A DNA stretch of 64,000 bases from Alligator mississippiensis (Eukaryota; Chordata; Crocodylia; Alligatoridae). Position 1 is the first letter of the stretch. Each line of letters opens with the position of its first letter. Location of the stretch: contig NC_081828.1 of the NCBI RefSeq assembly GCF_030867095.1, positions 219,821,978 through 219,885,977 on the forward strand, written 5' to 3'. Position numbers and translations under genes: made by a program. Below are positions 55,935-64,000 of the stretch, in pieces. The notes beneath the pieces were generated by a model. That model did not search any database. It worked only from the letters and a program-made list of their open reading frames with translations, and was not told where the DNA came from.

Positions 55935-56098
55935 CAGGGGAGAGCGCGAACGCAGTCCCCCACTACCACAAATTATGCAGTCGAGTTTCCCGCATTTGGG
56001 GAAATCGCAGGGGTCAGCACGCCCGGAGTGCAAGGGGCGAGCCTCACCCTGGGAAAACCACCTGAGTGATCATGGTGTCTCCCCTGCCAGGTAAGTAT
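55935..56098 (-). ncRNA. U1 snRNA gene, copy B
   Basis: Full 164-nt U1 RNA that reads identically to copy A over its whole length, including the loop I and loop II variants, the Sm site and the terminal stem. The 3' box-like element lies just beyond its 3' end (about 55915-55927) and the octamer-like ATGCAGAT upstream near 56330. Homology with copy A covers about 500-550 bp of 5' flank and about 30 bp of 3' flank, so a whole transcription unit was duplicated. The copies are inverted and convergent, about 6.4 kb apart. Confidence 0.93.
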
Positions 56099-57004
56099 GC
56101 TTGATCCAGGCCGAGCCCCAGCACCACCCCCCGGCCAACCCACGCACAAGTGTGGGCAAGTGCATGCAACCCTGCCCACACTGAGGCCTGCTCCTTCCCC
56201 ACCGCGCAGGGCTCCTCCCTCCACCTCCCCTACGCCCCCCACCCTGTGCCAGGCCCCCCAAAACAGTGCTCAGTGCCCTGTTCCCAAAAGGCCCTGTGCG
56301 CCCTCCCCTTCCCTTCCAGATCTGCATATGACCGCCCCCTCTGCCTGCATCATCAGCATCGCCCTGCCCACCCAAGTCCAGCCGTGGGTGTCCCCCAGGC
56401 TCTCCCCAGGCCAGGGCTGTGGGAAGCTTCCTGTTGGGCCCTAGTCCTGCACTGCCCCCCGGGAGGGGGCTCAGCCCCAGCACAGCAGGGGGCCAGGGCA
56501 GCAGCCCCGGGTGCAGACTCTCCTGGGTAGGTGGGGGTGGGGAGCAAAGCATCCCGGATGCTGCCCGAACCGGGCTGCCCAGGCGCCCCGTGCAGCAATG
56601 CTGCCCTGAGCCCGGGTGGGAGTCTCTGTGCCTTGGCGGAGGAAGGGGCTGCTGCGAGGATCTCGGCCCTGGTGTCTCAGCAGCAAGTGGCTCCACTCCA
56701 TGTGAGCCACCGGTTCGGATCAGCGAGTCTCCACCATGTTATGTCCCGCGCATCCTCCAGCACTTTTCTGAACTTAGCAGCGCTCTGACACATCACCACG
56801 AGACTCAGACATCCTGCATTTGACGGCACGTAGTTTCACAGGACTTTATCCTGAGTCCAGCTCAGGGGGTCTCCACTTTTCCAGGGTCAAAGCATCCCCC
56901 ACCGTGCCCAGCATCACTTCTGAACGCAGCCGTGCTTTGGGATTCATTCATGGGCTAAGATCAAGACACTTCAGCTGGTCTAAAAAGACATCACATTTCC
57001 CCCA

Positions 57005-57063
57005 CTACCCTGGTCTGCCTGTATCCTTGGGCCAACACGGCTACAACCAACACCCCTGAAACA
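57005..57063 (-). repeat. Penelope-like terminal fragment
   Basis: Short minus-strand match to the terminal segment around 28712-28760 (CAGGGGTGTTGGTTGTAGCC, CGTGTTGGCCCAAGGATAC). It lies just 3' of the large CR1 copy that begins near 57.1 kb. Confidence 0.5.
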
Positions 57064-57104
57064 TGGAAGATACCAAATTTTTTCATTTGAAATGGAAACT
57101 TCAC

Positions 57105-58945
57105 GACATAGTTTCATAGTTGGTCGGGTCGAAAGGGACCTGAGCAGATCAGGAAAGAGCGCTGGGGTCAAACGACCCCGGTAACGTGTTCATCCAGCCT
57201 CTCATAAAGACCCCCAGGTAGGAGCCAGCACCACTTCTCTTGGAAGTTGGTTCCAGATCCTAGCTGCCCTGACAGTGAAGTCGCGCCTCCTGATATCTAG
57301 TCTGAATCTACCCTCTGCCAGCTTGTGACCGCTATTTCTAGTCACTCCTGGCAGTGCTCGGGGGAACAGGGACTCCCCCAGTGCCTGCTGGTCTCCCTGA
57401 CTAGTTTGTAACAGGTCACTAGATCCCCCCTCAGCCTTCTCTTGTGGAGGCTGAACAGGTTCAGGTCCCGTCGCCTCTCCTCGTAGGGCCTGCCCTGCTG
57501 TCCCTGGATCATGCAGGTGGCCTCCTCTGGACCCTCTCCATGCTGTCCACATCCCTCCTGAAGTGCGGAGCCCAGAACTGGACACAGTACTCCAGCTGTG
57601 GCCTGACCAGTGTCACGTAGAGGGGGAGGATCACCTCCTTGGACCTGCTCGAGATGCATCTGTGGATGCATGACAAGGTGCAGTTGGCCTTCCTGACCAT
57701 GGCCCCACACTGTCGGCCCATGCTCATTTTCAAATCAATAATGACTCCAAGATCCTTTTCTGCCTCTGCACTGACGAGAACGGAGTTCCCCAGCCTGTAG
57801 GTCTAATGCTGGGTCTTCCCCCCCAGGTGCAGCACCTTGCACTTGGAGTGTTGAAACCCATCCTGTTCTCATCCGCCCACCCTTGTGACCTGTCTAGGTC
57901 CAATTGCAGCCTATTCCTCCCTTCTAGCGTGCCCACATCCCCCCACATCTTAGTGTCATCTGCAAATTTGAACAGGGTACTTTTTACACCCTCATCCAAG
58001 TCACTGATGAAGATATTGAACAGCGCAGGCCCGAGGACCGAGCCCTGGGGGACCCCACTGCCCACATCCCTCCAGGTCAAAAATGACCCGTCCACCACCA
58101 CTATCTGGGTGCGGCCCTCCAGCCAGTTAGCGACCTATCTCACTGTGTAGGTGTCGACGCCACAGTCCCCTAGTTTTTTAAGGAGACTGGGGCAAGACAC
58201 AGTGTTGAAGGCCTTCCTAAAGTCCAGAAAGATTGCATCCACTGCTACCCCTGCATCTAAGGATGTTGTGACCTGGTCGTAGAAGGCCACCAGGTTGGTC
58301 TGACAGCACCTGCCTCGAATGAACCCATGTTGGTTGCCCCTAAGCATGATCTGCCCTGCCGGCCCCTCGTGGACATACGCCAGGACAACTCTCTCAAAAA
58401 GCTTACTCAGGACGAGGGAAGACTAACGCCTATAGTTTCCTGGGTCCTCCTTCCCCCCTTTTTTGAAGATGGGGACCACATTGGCCCTTTTCCAGTCCTC
58501 TGGCACCACACCAGAGCACCATGAGTGCTCATAAAGCCGTGCCAGGGGTCCCGCAATGACCTCTGCTAATTCCCTCAGCACTCAGGGGTGGAGATCATCA
58601 GGACCAGCTGATTTAAATATGTCCAGTCCCTCCAGAAGTTCCCTGACTAGATCCTCGCTGACCCTAGGCCTGGGTGCGCCTCCCCTGGGGCCTGAGGGGG
58701 TCCCGGTGGTGGGGGTGTGACCTGGTCCCTGCTCAGGAAAATTGAGAAATTGTTAAATAGGTTAGCCTTGTTGTCTGGTGCAATGACCAGATTTCCTAGC
58801 GTGTCCTACAGAGGCCCCACATTACCTGGTAGGTTCTTTTTACCCCCTATGTATTTAAAAAAGGACTTCTTGTTCTCCTTCATCCAGGTAGCTAGTCCCA
58901 GTCCCATCTCCGCCTCGGCCTTCCTGACCTACAGGCCCCCCTGCA
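57105..58945 (-). mobile_element. CR1 LINE, RT part of a split copy
   Basis: Minus-strand CR1 from the FKYIGGKKNLPG region (about 58860) through [40 protein letters not shown] and [12 protein letters not shown] to the 3' end near 57105. Frame breaks occur near 57780, 57700 and 57400. With 60010-60840 it forms one LINE split by a 1.07-kb insert. Confidence 0.85.
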
Positions 58946-60010
58946 GCTCCAAGCACCCGAGGTGTAGTCCACCCTGGGCATGGCCTGTGACGGTGGCCCG
59001 CTGGCGTCACAGGCACATGGAGAGGTGAGGAGAGGCTGCGGGGCAGACAAATACCTGGAACAGAAACCCGGAGTGGGTAACTAATCTCCGGGAGACCCAG
59101 CGGTGCTGGAGCCGAGACCGTGGCGGCAGCTCCTGCCACAGCTACAGCCGCGTGAGCCGGCATTACGCCGGCTATTTAAGTAGCTGTTCCCAGTAAGGGA
59201 AACAGCTGGGCCAATTGTGGTGGCCAATATGGCCGCTGAGGGAAAGTTTAAAATCCCCAGCAGCACCCGAGGGGAGAGGGAGCCAGAGAGAGACAGAGAG
59301 AGAGAGCACGCAGATAGCACGTCTGGCGTGCTGAGGCTCCTGCTGGGGAAAGGCACCAGCTCGGCTGTGCCCCACCAGCACAAGAGGCAGGAGAAGCCTC
59401 TAAACCATGAGCTGAAGAAAGCAAGGGGAAACCTCCTGCCTTGCAACGGATAGCGAGCAGGGAGAGGCCAGTACTCCCCTTGAGAGGAGGAAAGCAAGGG
59501 AAACGACAGGGCATGCTGCATTTGCCAGCACTGCCCCTAGGAGAAATAGCGCCGGGGACAGGTGCAGAATCCCCTGGAATCCACTGCATAAGGGAAGGCA
59601 GCTCTGGGAGCAGCCCTACCCAAGGGGAAGATTATTTCTAGGCAAGTTAGGAAGGAAGGATGCTAAGCGATATCAGAAGAGTCAGACAGACAAGAGGATG
59701 GGCTGGCAGAGCTGTACAGCTAAGTCCCAGTCACCGCATTGGTGAAGCCGAAGGCGGGAAAGTCCGCAGAGGACTGAAGGTCACCAACCATCCCACCAGC
59801 GCGTGATCGGTCGGCGAGTGGACGGGGTGTAGGGGAGGCGGAGCCCCGTGGAACATCATGGGCAACAGCTGTGAGTACACCCGTGTTGGGGAACCCCTCT
59901 AATAAGAACTCCACTGGAACCCTCTCACAAGAATATACCAGCAAAGTCGTGGCAGGCGGGACGAGGGGAGGGGCTACCTAACCGACGGGAGGCACTAGCC
60001 ATAAGACCTC
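58945..60010. repeat. Unclassified ~1.07-kb insert inside a CR1
   Basis: Non-CR1 DNA that separates the CR1 endonuclease frame from its RT frame. It has a TATTTAAG box near 59171, a GAGAGAGACAGAGAGAGAG purine run near 59285 and short open frames without recognisable domains. I could not see clear terminal inverted repeats or a target duplication. It may be a non-autonomous element. Confidence 0.5.
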
Positions 60011-60840
60011 CGACATCACATGGCCCCTCCCTTCTGTCGGGTGTACGCCTCCCTTTTAGCTAGGAGACATTCCCGTATGCTCTTGGTGAGCCACGGGGGC
60101 TTTGGCGCCCTCTTGCCCCCTTTGATCCCTGTTGGGATTACCTCCCTTTGGGCTTGGAGGATCGTCTCCTTCAGGAACGACCACTCTTCTTGGACACCCG
60201 ACTCCCCTCCCCTCCGGGACCTCAGTGCCTCCCCGACTAGTCTCCTTACCTCACTGAAGTCCGCCCTCCTGAAGCCCAGGCCTGCTGCCTTGCCGCAGGC
60301 CTTTGCCACCCTGCGCTGGATGGTGAATCCCAGCAGGCAATGATCGCTGTCGCCCAGGTGGTCGAGCACCGGCAGACCCCTCACCAGGTCATCTCCCATA
60401 GCCAGGACCAGGTCCAACAAGGCATCTCCCCTGGTGGGGCTGTGCACCTCCTGGGTTAGATGGAGGTCCTGTATCTCGGCTATGAACCTGCGTGAGCGGT
60501 CAGACCTGGCTGACTGCTCCTCCCAGCAGCTGTCTGGAAAGGTCAGGTCACCCACGATGACCACATCCTTTGACCTAACTACCTCCGCGAGCTGACTTAA
60601 GAAATCCCCATCCAGCTCTTCCCCCTGGATGGGTGCTCTGCAGTAGACCCCCACCGTTAAGCCCCTTTCCCCTCGGCCTTCTTGGACTCTAACCCAGAGC
60701 ACTTCAGCCTGCCCCTCCTCTGACCCCGTGCTGCTAGCTGAGGATGTGTATTGCTCCTTGACGCCGAGCGCCACACCCCACCTCTCCTCCCTGTCCTGTC
60801 CCTCCTGTACAGCCTAGACCCCTTGATATTCACCGCCCAG
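60010..60840 (-). mobile_element. CR1 LINE, endonuclease part of the split copy
   Basis: A 252-codon minus-strand frame (60774-60016) with LTVGVYCRAPIQGEELD, VVIVGDLTFPDSCWE, HSPTRGDALLDLVLA and LGDSDHCLLGF. These are APE-type endonuclease motifs (GD..FPD; SDH) of CR1 ORF2. It ends at YTRQKGGAM just before the insert. The extreme N-terminus is missing. Confidence 0.85.
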
Positions 60841-60914
60841 TCGTGAAGAAGAAAGAAGACAAACTCAAGAAGGGCTCAGTTGGTCTAATAAAATATAGCA
60901 GTTACCAAAATAAC

Positions 60915-61015
60915 CTCATCTGCCTGTTGAAGGACGAAGCTGTTTTCCTTGCTCTGAGGCAGGCTGCCCCCGCGACCATCTACAATGCCTCTGATGCTAG
61001 GATATCAGCTACACC
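60915..61015 (+). repeat. Weak U1-related fragment
   Basis: This stretch (GAAGGACGAAGCTG, CCTTGCTCTGAGGCAGGCTG, AATGCCTCTGATGC) aligns to the U1-derived sequence at 63245-63330 better than to U1 itself. The two are therefore probably copies of one repeat family with a U1-like segment. A short Penelope-like terminal motif (GTTGGTCTAATAAAA) lies just upstream. Confidence 0.35.
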
Positions 61016-61029
61016 AGGGCTTCATAAGC

Positions 61030-61830
61030 AACCCACCACCCTATTTACCCCGGGACGAGCTCCCCTGCAAATGTACAGCAGGGCTCGGCAACACAGCTGT
61101 GCTGAGACACGACAGCTGGAAACAAGAAAGGGGGACTCGGGCCTGTCCTGCACCCGGGCCTCAACACACAACACAAAAGGGCTACTTGTCTGCCGCACGG
61201 ACCTTTCTTCTCAGCCACGCGGTTACGAAACAAAGGGGACCAGGCCCGTTTGGCTTGAGCCTGCACTGCAACGAGCGCCAACCACTCCGCTTGGATGGGC
61301 ACAAACCGCGACAGGGACAAAAGGAGGCGCGGGCTCGTGTCGCTGGCGCTGGACTGGGCGGCACAACCTGGCCAGCCCAGACAGCGCTGGACAAACAACA
61401 GCAAGTGCCCGGGCTTCACCCCGGCCCTAATCTGCCAGCCGACACGCTGGGCTCAGCCCCACACCGCCGGGCTGCAACGCACCCGCCTGCAACAGCCAAA
61501 GGGCGCAGCATTACGGCCACAGCCTGGACATCCCGTCCCAGCGACACCCCGCGCTGAGACCCGGCAATCCCCAGCGCAGGGGCGCGGGCGCCACGACCCC
61601 GCTCCGGGGCAGCCTGCACCAGGGAGCATGCGCTCGCGGCATCGCCCCGCTCGAGGCCTGCGTGGCCAAAAGTGCCGGCAAGACGCGCGGCGGGGCTCAG
61701 CGACACAGCTGTGCCGACCCCACAACAAGATGCAACACCACCCAAAACACGGCCGGCTCCCAGCCCTGCCCCCAGCGCCCCAGCAAGACTGCCGGGCTCC
61801 ACCTGGGCCGGGGCGCTGCAGGCACTGATG
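61030..61830 (-). repeat. Unclassified repeat carrying modules X and Y
   Basis: The most complete copy of the repeat seen in parts at 39115-39440 and 47200-47480, on the opposite strand. CpG-rich, no domains in any frame. CpG decay relative to the other copies suggests it was less methylated or is younger. Confidence 0.55.
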
Positions 61831-62099
61831 CCCCCGCCCCCATGGCACCACCCATCCCACCCCAAACCCAGACAGCCACCGGGGCACGAAGAGGGGGAGA
61901 AAGGGGTCTCCACGTCCCTTCTCATCACTTCAGGGCCCTTCTCCAGGGCAGGGGGCAGACCCCCACGCACACTTTCCCGCTCCCCGCTCAGCGCGCAGCA
62001 CCCCAGGGGCAGGGAAAGCCCCGGGACAAGCGGCCTGGCCCGTCACAGAGCCCAGCCTGCCTCCGTCCTCACCCCGCGCCGCCACTACCTGCACCGGCC

Positions 62100-62760
62100 T
62101 TCACACCTCCGCGCGCCTCAGCGCCGGCCCGGCCACGTGCAGCGGCATCTACACAGCTCACGCGGCCCCGCCACCGCGCAGGCGCACACGCCTCCCCCCG
62201 CCCCCACTGGGGCGTCCCCAACCCGTGTCAGCCATGAGCGCCGCTACAGCCCCGGAACTGGCAGCACTGCCCCTCAGCAGGGCACGGTGAGGTCCCACTT
62301 CCGCAGCCCCCGACACGCTGCTGCGTCCTCACACCGCCAACCCGCGCCGCGGGCTCCCGTGCCCCCGCGCCGCACTGCGCCCCCCGGCCCCGCGCGCGGC
62401 GCCCCACTCCCAGCACACCCCGCGCCCGCCCGTCTGTGATATTTGCATGCGTCCCGCCTCCTCTTCAACGGCCGTACGCACACCTGTGACATCATCACGC
62501 TTCTCCCCTCCCACCGCACTAGCCCTGCCCGGCAGCCGCCCCCCTGGTCCTAGCGCTGGGCGGTTCCCTGCTGCGCCCGGGCTGCCCCGGTTCGCATCGC
62601 CCGGCGGGGACCGCGCCTGCGCGCTGGGCTGGGGGCGCTCCGTGCTGCTGCCCTTGCTGCGTGCGCGGCGCTGCCTTGTGCGGCGCGGGCTGGAGCCTGC
62701 CCTTCCCCGGGCGGCGCGGGGAGCGGGGGCGGCGTGCCCTCTACACGGGCATTGTTAAGG
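62100..62760. promoter_or_regulatory. CpG island with octamer and CRE-like site
   Basis: GC-rich and CpG-dense. Holds an exact octamer ATTTGCAT near 62439 and TGACATCATCACG near 62490. Could drive a gene on either strand; the only exon candidate is the short one at 62234. Confidence 0.5.
62234..62289 (+). CDS. Possible first coding exon in CpG island
   Basis: An ATG at 62234 opens about 18 codons (MSAATAPELAALPLSRA) that meet a GTGAGG donor-like sequence at about 62288. The stretch lies in a CpG-rich region whose downstream flank has an octamer and a CRE-like site. No downstream exon was recognised before the window ends, so the gene, if real, is unidentified. The motif could be chance in 70% GC DNA. 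Confidence 0.2.
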
Positions 62761-63090
62761 CGCCTTAAGTTTAGGACCTGCAGGATAGTACGTGTGCCGT
62801 AGTCAGCAGCGCTGCACTGTGATACCAGCTCACGGCTTTCACGTGACACTACTGCACAGCAAACTAATTTTACTGCGCGTTAGCACAGCTTTCGCCGTGA
62901 TGCTGTAATGCGCAGTGAAATGAGTCTACTGCCCTCTGAGCGTCTCGCGGAGACACGCCTAAAGAGATACACACCGGCCGCGGGTGCGAGCAGTGTAACG
63001 GGAATGTGCTCTTGTAATACAAGTGTAGGTGTGCCAGGGCCTGTCAGGGGAACTGGGCCAGTCACAAGACAAGGCTGTGAATATAGAGGT

Positions 63091-63091
63091 G

Positions 63092-63149
<58 letters not shown>

Positions 63150-63150
63150 C
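63091..63150. repeat. (TATC)n microsatellite
   Basis: About 14 uninterrupted TCTA units followed by a single variant unit (TCCA). Likely polymorphic. Confidence 0.97.
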
Positions 63151-63200
63151 ATCCTGGCCGAGCAGAGTCCATGGTCATAGTTTCCCGTCCCGGCGGTTCT

Positions 63201-63335
63201 TCCTACCTGGCAGGGGAGACCCCTTTTCCCTCGGACTTGAATGACGGCGTCTGTCGTTGAGGGTGAAGGCCTGTCCCTTGCGCTGCGGCAGGCTGACCCC
63301 ACCACGGGCCATAATGCCTCCAATTTCGGGCGTTT
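63201..63335 (+). pseudogene. Degenerate U1-derived sequence
   Basis: TACCTGGCAGGGGAGAC, GAGGGTGAAGGC, CCCTTGCGCT and GGCTGACCCC occur in U1 order and spacing, followed by a weak AATTTCGG where the Sm site would be. It is more diverged than the neighbouring minus-strand pseudogene. It could be a retrocopy or the U1-derived head of a SINE (the SINEU class described in crocodilians). Confidence 0.5.
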
Positions 63336-63579
63336 TGTTTGTTTTTGTTTCCCAAGGGCTAACTCGGGTCTGAATGTTCCTGGGCCAAGCCCGATAGCCA
63401 AGTTCCACGGTCCGATGGAGCAGAGCTCCTCTGTGCAAGTAGTCTGTGTGTGCTGCCACGGGGCGAGCCTGCCCCTCCCCACCTCCCCCGGTCTGTGGCA
63501 GACATCCTGCGTGCAAGCCCAGGCACCTTGGGGTTCGGACGCCCCCTCCTCTCGCTTGCTCTTAGCCTAAAAGCCGGGC

Positions 63580-63738
63580 AGGAGCCCGGGGGAAGCACTG
63601 CCCCGTTGCCACAGAACCGTGCAGCTGAGTTTCCTGCATTTGGGGCAAACCCGGACGTACCCAGAGTGCAAGAGACAAGCCTCACCCTGGGAAAACCAAC
63701 TGCATGATCGTGGTGTCCGGCCTGCCAGGGGAGGATCT
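63580..63738 (-). pseudogene. U1 snRNA pseudogene
   Basis: The reverse strand aligns to U1 along its length: CCCCTGGCAGG near the 5' end, TTGGTTTTCCCAGGGTGAGG, CTTGCACTC, then CCCAAATGCAGGAAACTC. The extreme 5' end (ATCCTC instead of ATACTTAC) is unable to pair with a splice site, the Sm site is spoiled, and no 3' box follows. It shares the CTTGCACTC loop start with the two intact copies, so it probably came from the same variant lineage. Confidence 0.75.
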
Positions 63739-64000
63739 CAGCTACACAACTGATGATAAAAAACAGCTTTTTCTTTTTTTTTTTAATTCCGTGTCTGGGC
63801 CCAAATTGGCCAAATCAGTCCCAAATTCTCTCAAGGGAGCAGAGCTTGGTTGTTCCTGACTGCGCGGCACTGCCACGGACAAGTCTCTCTCCCAGACCCT
63901 CCAGCCTGGGGCTGCAGAGGTTCCCAAATCCAAGGCAGCCTCCTACGTGCAGGAGCCTGGAGGCCTTGCAGTTCAGATAGCCCCGGGAACAAAGCTCCAT

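Overview
The window is nuclear DNA of a sauropsid vertebrate, most likely a crocodilian. The signs are many CR1 LINE copies on both strands, a Penelope-like element with a GIY-YIG domain, a Tx1-like LINE, U1-snRNA-derived debris, CpG-island promoters and spliced genes with textbook 127-bp KRAB-A exons. The crocodilian call is inference; turtle is the main alternative.

The gene-bearing part (about 3-36 kb) is a run of minus-strand genes built on one plan: a tiny first coding exon in a CpG island, a 127-bp KRAB-A exon (phase 0 to 1), a short KRAB-B or linker exon, and one long last exon. Only the last exon changes. In transcription order these are a KRAB gene ending in a CENP-B/Tigger-type transposase-derived protein (36157 to 32982), a KRAB-zinc-finger gene with two KRAB-A exons (25141 to 20754), a second KRAB-zinc-finger gene (18110 to 15790) and a KRAB gene ending in a HARBI1-type nuclease (11519 to 9433). 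All four splice models stay in frame from first ATG to stop (601, 521 or 437, 419 and 526 aa). An orphan first exon near 3.39 kb may start a fifth minus-strand gene leaving the window. The two transposase-derived fusions are the strongest candidates for a novel system: the Harbinger-type one keeps its DD35E triad, while the CENP-B-type one has lost all three catalytic acids but keeps its DNA-binding half. The likely products are chromatin-targeting proteins, but this is inferred from domains.

A 66-bp minisatellite of about 21 units with no length slippage lies between the two zinc-finger genes. A long inverted repeat (4.82-6.32 kb and 27.90-29.55 kb) with a 386-bp LTR-like block in each arm brackets the HARBI and zinc-finger genes.

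The right half (37-64 kb) is mostly repeats: CR1 fragments, the Penelope-like element (44.19-46.17 kb), a Tx1-like LINE (49.83-51.42 kb) and unclassified GC-rich repeats. It also holds two identical, full-length 164-nt U1 snRNA genes in convergent orientation (49358-49521 plus; 55935-56098 minus), each with a 3' box. Degenerate U1 copies lie near the right end. I saw no rRNA gene, CRISPR array or prokaryotic feature, and did not find a convincing tRNA.
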